Translations under genes and position numbers: made by a program
Notes under the pieces: generated by a model
Database searches by the model: none
Told to the model about the DNA's origin: nothing
Seen by the model: the letters and a program-made list of their open reading frames with translations, nothing else
DNA from: a virus
DNA: 42,964 bases
Strand: one strand, 5' to 3'
Virus record (IMG/VR): IMGVR_UViG_3300036985_006573
Location: 1 to 42,964 of that record
Part shown: piece by piece, positions 32,109 through 39,717 of the stretch
How positions within the stretch are numbered: position 1 is the first letter of the stretch
Layout: the number at the start of each line of letters is the position of its first letter

Positions 32109-32686
32109 TTATTTAGTATAAGCATGACGTAAAAGATCCGCCTGCGTGCTAGTTTCACTAACCGCAAGCAAAGTAGCTTCCGATGGACACTTACCAAACG
32201 CCACCCCTAACGCTTCGATTACACCGTTGAGGACCGTGAAAGAGCTTCGAGTAAGGCATCGGGGGATGTTAAGATAGAGTCCGCACCACTCGCTATAGGT
32301 GAGTCTACGACCGAACCAACCTGTGCCATAGGCATGGCAGAAGTCAGAGTATCGTCGGGCTTTTTTTTTAGGTCAGCAACAAAGAGAAAATACTTCATGA
32401 GGACTTGAAACGCTTTTGCTCCACCAACACCAATATAAGTGCCATCATTCTGACGTTCTAGTTCAGGCAAAGTAAAAACATCACGAGCAGACTTAATCAA
32501 CACCTGCATGCTCCTAGCAGCTTCCTTCTCATCTTTACCCTGCAACGTTCCTAGCTCAGCTTCCCAATCCACATCACATGACTCAATCCGCAAGTGAATA
32601 TCCAACGGGTCAGCACCCACGATTTTATCGCCATTGCTATACTCAAAGATTTTGGTCTCTTCATCATTGAAAAACAAGTCAGACAT
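32109..32686 (-). CDS. Tail assembly chaperone GT (via -1 frameshift)
   Basis: A 192-residue product made if ribosomes slip -1 on the A9 run (32361-32369 on the minus strand). The 0-frame reads DLKKKPDD and stops at 32219; the -1 frame has no stop from the slip to TAA at 32109-32111. It encodes a plausible T-like arm: ARRYSDFCHAYGTGWF, then LTYSEWCGLYLNI, and a hydrophilic end LLRHAYTK. Frameshifted G/GT pairs upstream of the tape measure are conserved in siphophages and guide tail tube assembly. The stop overlaps the ACTAAATA box of the tape measure gene. Confidence 0.82.
32110..32117 (-). promoter_or_regulatory. ACTAAATA box before tape measure gene
   Basis: Minus-strand ACTAAATA, 19 nt before ATG 32090, with the ribosome binding site in between. 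It covers the stop codon of the GT frame. Confidence 0.5.
32219..32686 (-). CDS. Tail assembly chaperone G
   Basis: 155 residues from ATG 32686 (TGGAG upstream; a TTG 12 bases earlier is also in frame). An acidic N-terminal part (DLFFNDEETKIFEYSNGDK) followed by helices (AARSMQVLIKSARDVF, AFQVLMKYFLFVADLK) is typical of tail chaperone G proteins. After the slippery run the 0-frame adds only a low-complexity PDDTLTSAMPM tail and ends. A strong terminator separates it from the tail tube gene, which would keep chaperone levels low compared with the tube. Confidence 0.8.
   Translation of the reverse strand: MSDLFFNDEETKIFEYSNGDKIVGADPLDIHLRIESCDVDWEAELGTLQGKDEKEAARSMQVLIKSARDVFTLPELERQNDGTYIGVGGAKAFQVLMKYFLFVADLKKKPDDTLTSAMPMAQVGSVVDSPIASGADSILTSPDALLEALSRSSTV
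32361..32369 (-). promoter_or_regulatory. Slippery A9 run for -1 frameshifting
   Basis: On the minus strand the 0-frame reads cta-aaa-aaa-aag, containing A-AAA-AAA, an ideal -1 slip heptamer for tandem Lys tRNAs. The -1 frame is open for 83 codons afterwards. Confidence 0.8.
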
Positions 32687-32717
32687 ATAATACTCCAAAA
32701 GGGGTTACCCTATAATA

Positions 32718-32756
32718 GAAAAAAGCGGGACTAATTTATGAATAATTAGCCCCGCT
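32718..32756 (-). terminator. Terminator after major tail protein gene
   Basis: agcgggactaatt (32724-32736) and aattagccccgct (32744-32756) form a 13-bp stem with one G-T pair, followed on the minus strand by six T. It lies 24 bases after the stop at 32780. Confidence 0.85.
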
Positions 32757-32779
32757 ATAACACAATAGGCAAATACTAC

Positions 32780-33319
32780 TTAGACGCCAACAAAACCAAT
32801 CGTATACAAACCAGCATCCGATGGGATAGCACGAACCACAAGCCTGTGTCGAGTTACCTTAGTCCCAACCTTGAACGAGTGTTCATCCATAAGGTAGCAA
32901 TAGGGGAACATCCAACCACCCTCGCCATCATTCTGGCACGCCTTACCAGTAGTTCTAGCCACACCTAGGCTGAAAAAGTGCTGGCATTGAACCATCAAAG
33001 TACCATAATCCGTGGTAGCAGCCGTCAAATTATAGTTAGGTTGAACACCCACTGTACCACCATGCAAGCGGGGGATAATCGTATTCAACACGGATAAGTC
33101 GTATTTAACTAAGTCAATAGTGATTCTAGCATCCTCACCAAAGTTCTGGATGTCTTCTGGAATATTCGGACCTTTGTTATCCGTGAAAATTTGCTCTTGG
33201 TACGCCGAAAAAGATAGTTCTACGCCGTCAACTGACCAGCCAAGTAAATAACCCGGAATCACATTTTGGTTGCCGATATAAACATCAGCACGACCGTTTA
33301 CTCTCAACATATTCGCCAT
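32780..33319 (-). CDS. Major tail (tube) protein
   Basis: 179 residues, ribosome binding site AGGAGA. Beta-rich with VNGRADVYIGNQ at the start, an acidic loop (FGEDARITIDLVKYD) and a strand-rich C-terminus. Identification rests on size, fold pattern, the strong terminator that follows, and its place directly before the frameshifted tail chaperones. The preceding gene is a connector protein, as in many siphophages. Confidence 0.72.
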   Translation of the reverse strand: MANMLRVNGRADVYIGNQNVIPGYLLGWSVDGVELSFSAYQEQIFTDNKGPNIPEDIQNFGEDARITIDLVKYDLSVLNTIIPRLHGGTVGVQPNYNLTAATTDYGTLMVQCQHFFSLGVARTTGKACQNDGEGGWMFPYCYLMDEHSFKVGTKVTRHRLVVRAIPSDAGLYTIGFVGV

Positions 33320-33330
33320 TGTATTTTCTC

Positions 33331-33822
33331 CTATTGTTGTGCAGTCCAGCGTCTAACTGGAAAATATCTAGTATTATCTCGTAACAAGTGCTGTTCCAAA
33401 ATCACCCACTTAGGCGTAGTTGCAGCACTAGTATTACCCGCTTCCTCAACCTCACCAACATCAAACACTCGTTCCCCTAAACGCAACCGATCCAAATAAT
33501 GAAATGACTCATTCACAAGGGGGAACTGTTCCAAATCATAACCACGCCGTTGTCTCAAAAACGCAAAAGCAAAGTCGCAAGTGAGTCGTTTAATGAGGGC
33601 TAGACTGTTTCCAGTTAAACCATTTAAGTCATCGTGCGTGTATCGTGAGCCAACGAAACAAGCTGATTCTAGCAACCCACTGGCATCATCTAATGCGGCT
33701 TGTAGGTTGGTGTTCACGTTAAGTTCGGCTTGGTTTTTACGTGTACCATCATCACCCACTAGGTCTCCTAGTGTGCGGATGTCATAACGAGCGATTATAT
33801 CGTTGGGGGTAGCATAACTCAT
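33331..33822 (-). CDS. Head-tail connector (DUF1320/Gp36-like)
   Basis: 163 residues beginning MSYATPNDIIARYDIRTLGDL, the usual opening of DUF1320 (Mu gp36-like) proteins, with the helical continuation (NTNLQAALDDASGLLESA, then LIKRLTCDFAFAFLRQRRG). These join the portal to the tail. No ribosome binding site at the expected place; ACTAAATA ends 5 nt before ATG 33822, compatible with a leaderless mRNA. It heads a small transcription unit with the tail tube gene. Confidence 0.8.
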   Translation of the reverse strand: MSYATPNDIIARYDIRTLGDLVGDDGTRKNQAELNVNTNLQAALDDASGLLESACFVGSRYTHDDLNGLTGNSLALIKRLTCDFAFAFLRQRRGYDLEQFPLVNESFHYLDRLRLGERVFDVGEVEEAGNTSAATTPKWVILEQHLLRDNTRYFPVRRWTAQQ

Positions 33823-33827
33823 GAATC

Positions 33828-33835
33828 TATTTAGT
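33828..33835 (-). promoter_or_regulatory. ACTAAATA box, leaderless position
   Basis: Minus-strand ACTAAATA ends 5 nt before ATG 33822, so transcription starting 5-6 nt after the box would begin at the ATG itself. Confidence 0.55.
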
Positions 33836-33839
33836 CCTG

Positions 33840-34202
33840 TTATTCAGCAATCAAAATCTTGATTTTAACTGTTGCTAGGTCGGCACTGGTGTTATGCACC
33901 GCAATCGCTGTTACGTTACCACTGAACGCATCATCCCTTGTGGCAGTCCAGACCCAAATCTCACCAGCAGTGAGGGTAACCACCGTGGTGCTTCCGGTGA
34001 ATGTAAAAGTAGCAGCGGCATCACTTGTAACGGCTACCATTTGGACTTTGGCTGCTACGAATGGGGCTGCGAAAGTATCAGTAGCACTGGCGATTACCGT
34101 GTCGTTTACTGCGATTTGTTCAATACCTGTGAGTGTTTCATTTGCTGTGATAGCATCGCCACTCATGACGACGCCTCGTGTTACTTGTGCTGTTAAAGCC
34201 AT
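33840..34202 (-). CDS. Small Ala/Thr/Val-rich virion protein
   Basis: 120 residues from ATG 34202 (GGGAGA upstream; 9 more codons are open). Composition and regular short strands (VTLTAGEIWVW, then AIAVHNTSADLATVKIKIL) fit a compact beta-barrel such as a head decoration or tail-head accessory protein. It lies between capsid and connector genes, a usual position for such proteins. No family named. Confidence 0.62.
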   Translation of the reverse strand: MALTAQVTRGVVMSGDAITANETLTGIEQIAVNDTVIASATDTFAAPFVAAKVQMVAVTSDAAATFTFTGSTTVVTLTAGEIWVWTATRDDAFSGNVTAIAVHNTSADLATVKIKILIAE

Positions 34203-34233
34203 GCTTGTTGTCTCCCTAGGAATAGGCATACAC

Positions 34234-34241
34234 TATCTAGT
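34234..34241 (-). promoter_or_regulatory. ACTAGATA box variant
   Basis: Minus-strand ACTAGATA, one base from ACTAAATA, 31 nt before ATG 34202 and just after the capsid gene terminator. Confidence 0.3.
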
Positions 34242-34270
34242 AGTATTGAGGCAAGTCTTAAGACATAGGT

Positions 34271-34310
34271 AAAAAAACAAGCCCACCAGAAGTTTCCAAC
34301 TGGTGGGCTT
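34271..34310 (-). terminator. Terminator after major capsid gene
   Basis: aagcccaccag (34279-34289) and ctggtgggctt (34300-34310) form a perfect 11-bp stem; on the minus strand gttttttt follows. It lies 38 bases past the capsid stop. Confidence 0.88.
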
Positions 34311-34347
34311 ATCATTCTTGGAGAATTATTTATGGCTCAATTAGTTA

Positions 34348-35358
34348 CTAATCTACGCAACCTGTTACCAAAAATCCTGAAATTGGACTTACAATTTGGA
34401 CATCATAGTCCTCCACACAACGCCCTACGGTTCTGCGGTTAGGTGCATCGATCATCGTTTCAATCGTCATCTCTTCCTTCATCATGATTGCCGCAGTGCT
34501 GAACGTCCCCATCGTGGTTTCCAAACCACCCGGACGAGCCAACAACAAAGCGTTGGTATTCGTGAGGGCATAACCATCCGCACGAGTCGCACCCCTCTGA
34601 GAGGTAACAACTACCGTGTCTTCAATACAAAGTTGTATACCGTACAAGTAGTCCGGCAAACCCCAAAGTGCCAAGTTGTTCCTAACAACATCCATCGAGA
34701 ACGGGCTAGATTTTAGGTAATCAGAAATCTCAGCACTCGCAGCCATTTGACTGGCAGTATTTGGCTGAATAACGAGAACCAAATCACTTGGCTTAACAAC
34801 AGCATTTGTAGCCTTATTGATGGCTTGAACAGCAGCCATAAGACCCAACTTAATATAGGGATTTGAAGTCGTCGCCACATCCCATTTGCCGCCACCGAGA
34901 GAGCTAGCGGTGTTATACTGTGTCATATAACTTGTGCTTTGGAGCTTAGCCAACGCAATTCTCGCACGTTGAGTCATAGCGAGAGCAGCCGCCGTTGCCG
35001 CATAATTCGCAATAATGTTCCAATCGGCTTGCGTGGACGCTAGGTCGCCAATGTTGAAATCATAAGCGTAACGACGGGTGGCGAAGGCTTCATACGTAAA
35101 TTCCTTATTTACGGTGTTCCAACGAGAAGCCGCACCGTCCGCCCAGACAAACTCATCGCCAGTCGTTCCACTAGCACGAGCAGCTTCGTCGGGGGTGTGT
35201 TTCAAGTAATAGCCAGCATTCTTATCAACCTTGATGATGCTGAGATAACGATTGAGGGGGAAGTCCTTCACGTTTCGTGAAAAATCGACCATTAGTTTTC
35301 CCGAGCTTTCAAAACTCGGGATAAAAGTATTTGTGCCGGATGGATACGCAGTAGCCAT
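34348..35358 (-). CDS. Major capsid protein
   Basis: 336 residues, strong AGGAGA site. Residues 75-150 have the long-helix region with Ala-rich sequence (NYAATAAALAMTQRARIALAKL), and later IKLGLMAAVQAINKA and LVLVIQPNTASQMAAS match the A- and P-domain features of HK97-fold capsid proteins. It sits after protease/scaffold and decoration genes and is followed by a strong terminator. The N-terminus MATAYPSGTNTFIP is nearly the same as that of the protease/scaffold (MADYPSGGNTFVP). TAAATA lies 25 nt upstream. Confidence 0.85.
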   Translation of the reverse strand: MATAYPSGTNTFIPSFESSGKLMVDFSRNVKDFPLNRYLSIIKVDKNAGYYLKHTPDEAARASGTTGDEFVWADGAASRWNTVNKEFTYEAFATRRYAYDFNIGDLASTQADWNIIANYAATAAALAMTQRARIALAKLQSTSYMTQYNTASSLGGGKWDVATTSNPYIKLGLMAAVQAINKATNAVVKPSDLVLVIQPNTASQMAASAEISDYLKSSPFSMDVVRNNLALWGLPDYLYGIQLCIEDTVVVTSQRGATRADGYALTNTNALLLARPGGLETTMGTFSTAAIMMKEEMTIETMIDAPNRRTVGRCVEDYDVQIVSPISGFLVTGCVD

Positions 35359-35383
35359 AGTTTCTCCTTTTTGTAACCCTTTT

Positions 35384-35391
35384 TATTTACG
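35384..35391 (-). promoter_or_regulatory. CGTAAATA box before capsid gene
   Basis: Minus-strand CGTAAATA shares the TAAATA core with the ACTAAATA boxes and lies 25 nt before ATG 35358, inside the 3' flank of the decoration gene. Confidence 0.35.
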
Positions 35392-35399
35392 CTCGTTGT

Positions 35400-35795
35400 T
35401 TAATATTTTGCGAGCAATACGAGAACACGGATTTTGTCATTAGCAGCACCGCTTTGCAAAGCGATAGCACCAATCTGACCGGACGCTTTTGTAATCGCCC
35501 TACCGTTGTCGTCGCTGCCCAGCAAATCACCACGAGTGATAGAGCCACCGGCTTCGACGTAACATATTTGACCACCCGTGTAAACGTAGAAACTTTTACC
35601 AGCCGAAGCTGCATAAGCTGTGCTACCAGTTACACCAGGAGGATTAGCTGAACCGATTTGGGAAATACCCAATAGGACACTACTGGAATCACCTTGTAGT
35701 GCCGCATAATCTAAACTTGCATCCGGTCGCACAAAACGAGAACAACCTACGTTACCATTAGCAACCAAATTGAGAACGGGAGCATTAGTAGTCAT
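35400..35795 (-). CDS. Capsid decoration protein (DUF2190-like)
   Basis: 131 residues with the compact beta pattern of DUF2190/head-fibre proteins: GCSRFVRPDASLDYAA, SFYVYTGGQICYVEAGGSITRGDLLGSD, and AIALQSGAANDKIRVLVL. These cover the capsid surface in many siphophages. The gene lies 41 bases upstream of the capsid gene and follows the protease/scaffold by 2 bases, which supports the role. Ribosome binding site AAGGAG. Confidence 0.75.
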   Translation of the reverse strand: MTTNAPVLNLVANGNVGCSRFVRPDASLDYAALQGDSSSVLLGISQIGSANPPGVTGSTAYAASAGKSFYVYTGGQICYVEAGGSITRGDLLGSDDNGRAITKASGQIGAIALQSGAANDKIRVLVLLAKY

Positions 35796-35797
35796 TG

Positions 35798-37231
35798 TCA
35801 GACTCCTTCTAAATATTTTTTCTTGGCTTCGTCGTAGGACAATTGGTTTTCCGCAGCATACTTCACAATCTTCATGACACGATCATGCGTCAAAGCAGAA
35901 CTGCCACCTGCATCGCTCAACTCCACCGTATTTACACGTAATTTACTTGTAGGGGCTTTCGAGTATCTAGTGCGGATAATTTGTAAATGTTTAGAGTATT
36001 GCTCAGGAGACATACTTGAAACATAATCAACTTCCTCATTCAAATCAAAAGTGAACTCATTAGCCAACTTGGTCAACTCACTCTCACGAGTCGCTTTAAC
36101 CATCTGACCACGCAACTCTTCAGCCTCACGTTGATACTTGCGAACCTCTTCCTTAGCTTTACCCAAAGCGAGTTCAAAAGCATAACGCTCTTTCAGTTTT
36201 CCTTCACAATAATAGTTTGGGTCATCACCCAAGTGGTCATCCACGATTTTCTTAATCGCATCATCATCCAACTCAGGATGTTCACTTTTCTCTTTGCGAT
36301 AACCCGTATCTAATGACTCCTGTGAGTATTTCTCAACAGCAGCGTGCTTCTTAGGAACTTCTTTGTCTTCCTCATCATCCTCCGGCTTATCGGCTGGGGC
36401 TTCTGCTGGTTTCTCAACAGCACCACCATCGGTTGTTTCCTCTGGTTGTTCATCAGCAGCTTCTTTAACAGGTGCTTCTACGGGGGATTCAGTTGGGTTC
36501 TCTTTACCCTCTTCCGTAGCTTCCTCACTAGCAACCTCAGCAGCTTCCTCAGCAGCTTCCTCAGCATTTTCGTCTTCGTCTACTTCTGGTTTGTTCATTA
36601 GACCTTTCACGTATTGTCCGACTTCAGTGTTTTCCACTGTCTCGGCAATAAGTTCAATAAGTGTTTCTTTATCCATATCTTCTACCTCTGGTGCTATGAG
36701 GAAGGCGTTGCTTGAATATTTACGCACTACCCCCTCATTTTCTTGTTTACTAAAAATTGTAATACCAATATCCTTAGCCGGTCTAGTTGCCCCAAGCAAC
36801 GAAATCGGATCAATTACCCCATCCTGCCATAGTTCCACACTCTTACGTGGGAATCTACGCACGTAGTTAGCCAATACCTTAAACGTGGCAGTAACTACCT
36901 TCCTAGGGTTTAATTCACCCATCTTACTAACAGCAAAATTATAAGCCCAACCCACAATCGGTGGCTTATCAATTTCCTTATCATTCTCACTCGTATGACC
37001 CACTACGATTGGACACATGTCTCCACTGTCTTTGACTCGTTCGTTATTGATTCGGACAATAGTATCTAACTTATCCGAATCGTATTCCTCGTCTTCATCG
37101 AAGATGGGAACATTAGGGATTTCAATATATTCCTCTGCTCCAGTTAAATCGGGTACACTGTAAGACTCTTTGCGTGTTTTGTAAGTCCCGTTGGGTACAA
37201 AGGTATTTCCACCACTGGGGTAATCAGCCAT
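35798..37231 (-). CDS. Fused prohead protease and scaffold
   Basis: 477 residues. Residues about 60-160 resemble phage capsid-maturation serine proteases of the Mu I/herpes-type fold: VVGHTSE (His79), KSVELW (Ser131) and SLLGATRPAKDIG after it. Residues about 205-300 are strongly acidic and Ala/Glu-rich (EEAAEEAAEVASEEATEE), disordered as in scaffolds, and residues 300-477 are charged coiled coil ending in a helical basic tail. The N-terminus carries MADYPSGGNTFVP, close to that of the capsid protein. Probably cleaves itself and the capsid N-terminus during maturation. Confidence 0.75.
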   Translation of the reverse strand: MADYPSGGNTFVPNGTYKTRKESYSVPDLTGAEEYIEIPNVPIFDEDEEYDSDKLDTIVRINNERVKDSGDMCPIVVGHTSENDKEIDKPPIVGWAYNFAVSKMGELNPRKVVTATFKVLANYVRRFPRKSVELWQDGVIDPISLLGATRPAKDIGITIFSKQENEGVVRKYSSNAFLIAPEVEDMDKETLIELIAETVENTEVGQYVKGLMNKPEVDEDENAEEAAEEAAEVASEEATEEGKENPTESPVEAPVKEAADEQPEETTDGGAVEKPAEAPADKPEDDEEDKEVPKKHAAVEKYSQESLDTGYRKEKSEHPELDDDAIKKIVDDHLGDDPNYYCEGKLKERYAFELALGKAKEEVRKYQREAEELRGQMVKATRESELTKLANEFTFDLNEEVDYVSSMSPEQYSKHLQIIRTRYSKAPTSKLRVNTVELSDAGGSSALTHDRVMKIVKYAAENQLSYDEAKKKYLEGV

Positions 37232-37242
37232 TATTTAACTCC

Positions 37243-38688
37243 TTAAAGGTTATCACTCATCTCTCGCACACCAACTATCGGTTTACGCATGGTTTGACCC
37301 TCTACGAAACCATCTTGACCAAAACCATCTTGTGCGGGTGCTTCAGTCTTCTTCAACACGTCCGCACCCTTCTTTGGCTTACTCAGACCCAACACGCTAC
37401 GAACCTGTGCCTCATCGAGTGAACCATTCATCTCGAACATTCTCTGTGCCGATTCCAAGAAGTTAGTTGGGTCAACCTTATCAACGTGGAACTTGAACCT
37501 AATATCAAAATCAGCACTAGGGAAATTATGCTTTTGTAGCACTGGGATAAATTGAGTAGTCAAAGTATTACCTAGGTTCGCAGCGTCATAACGGATAAGT
37601 CTCGCACAGGACTCTTGCTCATACTCAGTAGCAGTCCCACTTTCCTTACTGGTAGCATCCATATTGCTTAAACCTATAATCATTCTTCTCATCTGGTTAT
37701 TGTAATAGTCGTCGATGATGCCCATGAATGATTCGATACCACCCAGATTCATAGGCACGAACTCCAGCCCAGCCCCTTGACCCTCTTCCCCGATTGGTCT
37801 GGGGAATAGGATAATGTTGTTCTGCTGCTGTTGTTCTAGACTGGTTCTAACCGCATCCATACTGGCGGGATTACCTGCCTCAAAGTAGCCAATGAGGAAA
37901 CCACCGCTCGCACCGTAGCGTTCTAGGGCTTGGAATAAGTAGCCCAGTAGTTCGGAGCGGGAATACCATGCCCAATAGATTTGAGAGCGAATGCCTACAC
38001 CCTCAATGCCCACTGCGACTTCCGGTTCGTCAAATTCGCCGTCAGTAATAAAATGTTTGTGAACTATGAGACATTCCCTGTCCATCGCATCAAACATTTC
38101 CACCATACCCTCTGTGCCAATTCTGATTTCTCTATAACCACTTGTTTTGGATGGGTTGACCCTATAACCGATATCATTTGTGTCATAATCGAAAACTAAC
38201 TTATCACCCATGATAGGTTGCCAACCCTCAACAACCATTTTCCTTAAACCCCTTTTCCATTTGAAAGCCCAATCGATAATTACCGCGTGTTTACCGAACC
38301 ACACCGCTTCCTCTAAGTTACGGAACATTTCGACACGGTTGGGTATAGCATCAACGATTTTGGTGAGTTCATCACATACGGTTTTCTGGAACTTATCGGA
38401 TGGGTCTTCTGGTTCTAGGGAGTATTGGAGTTCTGCTACTGCCATTTGACGTGCGAACAATGCTTCCATAATCACAGGGTCTCTTCGCATCGCCTTAGCG
38501 TTGGACTGTGAATGTTTTAGGGCTTCATCGAGGTTGCGGTAGAGGTGGCTGGGGAGGTTGGGTATCCCCATAAAGGTGGCTACATGCCTAAAATTAGCAT
38601 CTGGGACGACTGCTTCTGCGGCAAACTTGACGAATCTCCCGTGATTATCCCTGATTTTGGTTTTTGCTACTTCTGATTTTTTCGCCAT
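37243..38688 (-). CDS. Portal protein (DUF935/Mu gp29-like)
   Basis: 481 residues from ATG 38688 (AAGGGG upstream; the open frame to 38796 runs into the divergent gene). FARQMAVAELQYSLEP near 80, then EAVWFGKHAVIIDWAF, a central SRSELLGYLFQALERYGASGGFLIGY and YYNNQMRRMIIGLSNM match DUF935-type portals. The portal forms the DNA gate of the head and works with the terminase, encoded just upstream. The start of the minus-strand block is interrupted upstream by two plus-strand genes. Confidence 0.85.
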   Translation of the reverse strand: MAKKSEVAKTKIRDNHGRFVKFAAEAVVPDANFRHVATFMGIPNLPSHLYRNLDEALKHSQSNAKAMRRDPVIMEALFARQMAVAELQYSLEPEDPSDKFQKTVCDELTKIVDAIPNRVEMFRNLEEAVWFGKHAVIIDWAFKWKRGLRKMVVEGWQPIMGDKLVFDYDTNDIGYRVNPSKTSGYREIRIGTEGMVEMFDAMDRECLIVHKHFITDGEFDEPEVAVGIEGVGIRSQIYWAWYSRSELLGYLFQALERYGASGGFLIGYFEAGNPASMDAVRTSLEQQQQNNIILFPRPIGEEGQGAGLEFVPMNLGGIESFMGIIDDYYNNQMRRMIIGLSNMDATSKESGTATEYEQESCARLIRYDAANLGNTLTTQFIPVLQKHNFPSADFDIRFKFHVDKVDPTNFLESAQRMFEMNGSLDEAQVRSVLGLSKPKKGADVLKKTEAPAQDGFGQDGFVEGQTMRKPIVGVREMSDNL

Positions 38689-38696
38689 TTGTGGTA

Positions 38697-38754
38697 AACC
38701 CCTTGTGGTGTTGTGGTATTTAGCAATCACAAAAACTTTTCCACAAGTGGGGTT
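38697..38754 (-). promoter_or_regulatory. Portal leader: long inverted repeat and TAAATA box
   Basis: aaccccttgtgg (38697-38708) can pair with ccacaagtggggtt (38741-38754) with a 2-base bulge. The arm nearest the gene contains its AAGGGG ribosome binding site, so the structure could hide it. GCTAAATA lies in the loop on the minus strand at 38717-38724. Confidence 0.45.
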
Positions 38755-38786
38755 GCGGTTTGGTTTGACTCGTGTAGGATACGTGT

Positions 38787-39230
38787 ATGAAAACATACGT
38801 GAGCGAACAAGTTGGACTGGATTTCTGGGGTGTTCAAGCCTTACTCGTAGAGGCAGCTAACAGCCCCACTACCCCACAACACGTCCTGAAAAACGTTGGG
38901 TACGGACTATACAAACGTTCAGACGCCGTGGTGGTCTGGGATAAGACCCACGTATGGGTTCTCAACCCAACTCAGTGGGAATGCTGGGGAAAAGGTCCGA
39001 CCCACGTTGGTTCACGCTACCACGGGTATTACTTGAAAAAATGGGACTTCAAGTTTAACCCGTCCGATGCGTGGAAAGCCGTGGTCATGTCCCCTCGCTT
39101 GCGTTATGACTACTGGTTTGAGAACCATGGTATTCTAGCCCGCCGTCGCAAAGCAGAGGCAGCCCGTGTAGCCCGCAATGCTAGCAAGCGTGCTGCTTAC
39201 GCTGCTAAGAAAGCCGCTACTCCTGCCTAG
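38787..39230 (+). CDS. Unknown protein with basic histone-like tail
   Basis: 147 residues, ribosome binding site AGGA. The first about 110 residues are Trp/Tyr-rich (VVVWDKTHVWVLNP, then GYYLKKWDF), and the last about 30 are Arg/Lys/Ala-rich (RRRKAEAARVARNASKRA), similar to histone-H1-like tails that bind nucleic acid. It lies on the plus strand between portal and terminase genes, an inserted accessory gene (moron). Function unknown. Confidence 0.7.
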   Translation: MKTYVSEQVGLDFWGVQALLVEAANSPTTPQHVLKNVGYGLYKRSDAVVVWDKTHVWVLNPTQWECWGKGPTHVGSRYHGYYLKKWDFKFNPSDAWKAVVMSPRLRYDYWFENHGILARRRKAEAARVARNASKRAAYAAKKAATPA

Positions 39231-39237
39231 ATAGGGC

Positions 39238-39717
39238 ATGGGTAATTACGGTGGCGATATAGCGGACTGGATACACCAGCCAAAAGTACCCTTCAGTGGG
39301 TCATTACGAGATGAAGCAAGGCGAACTAAGACTAGGGTAACCCGTGGGAGTAAATCCTCATGGGTGAATCTCTACGGTTATGCCATCCTTAACGATGGTC
39401 GCATTGGCATCGTAGTCATGTTTAAGGATGGTTTTGTAGCATTTTACGATGCTAATGATGGTTTTGACGAGGAAATGTATGCTGCTATGGACGCAAGTGA
39501 TAGCAAAGGTCAGTTCATTCATGCTGAAATGTATCATGGACCATACAAAGAAATCCACTGGATAGGAACACCATCCGATACTTTGAAGCAAAAAGATAGG
39601 GTAAAGAAAGCCACTGATAAGAAAAAAGGCATCATTGATCCAGTTGAACAAGAGCGTGAGGAACAACGAGCCGCAATTAAAAAAGCATGGAAAGCACTCA
39701 GTCTAAAACGAAGGTAA
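39238..39717 (+). CDS. Unknown accessory protein
   Basis: 159 residues, 8 bases after the previous gene, together with which it forms a plus-strand pair inside the minus-strand virion block. A beta-rich middle (VNLYGYAILNDGRIGIVV, then FVAFYDAND) and a basic helical tail (REEQRAAIKKAWKALSLKRR). The only upstream purine run (ataggg) touches the ATG, so the start is uncertain. Its stop abuts the stop of the terminase gene. Confidence 0.65.
   Translation: MGNYGGDIADWIHQPKVPFSGSLRDEARRTKTRVTRGSKSSWVNLYGYAILNDGRIGIVVMFKDGFVAFYDANDGFDEEMYAAMDASDSKGQFIHAEMYHGPYKEIHWIGTPSDTLKQKDRVKKATDKKKGIIDPVEQEREEQRAAIKKAWKALSLKRR

Noticed and set aside
36363-36866. Plus-strand Ser/Ala-rich frame inside the protease/scaffold gene
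   Set aside because: Antisense to the acidic Glu/Ala region, which automatically gives Ser/Phe/Leu-rich frames.
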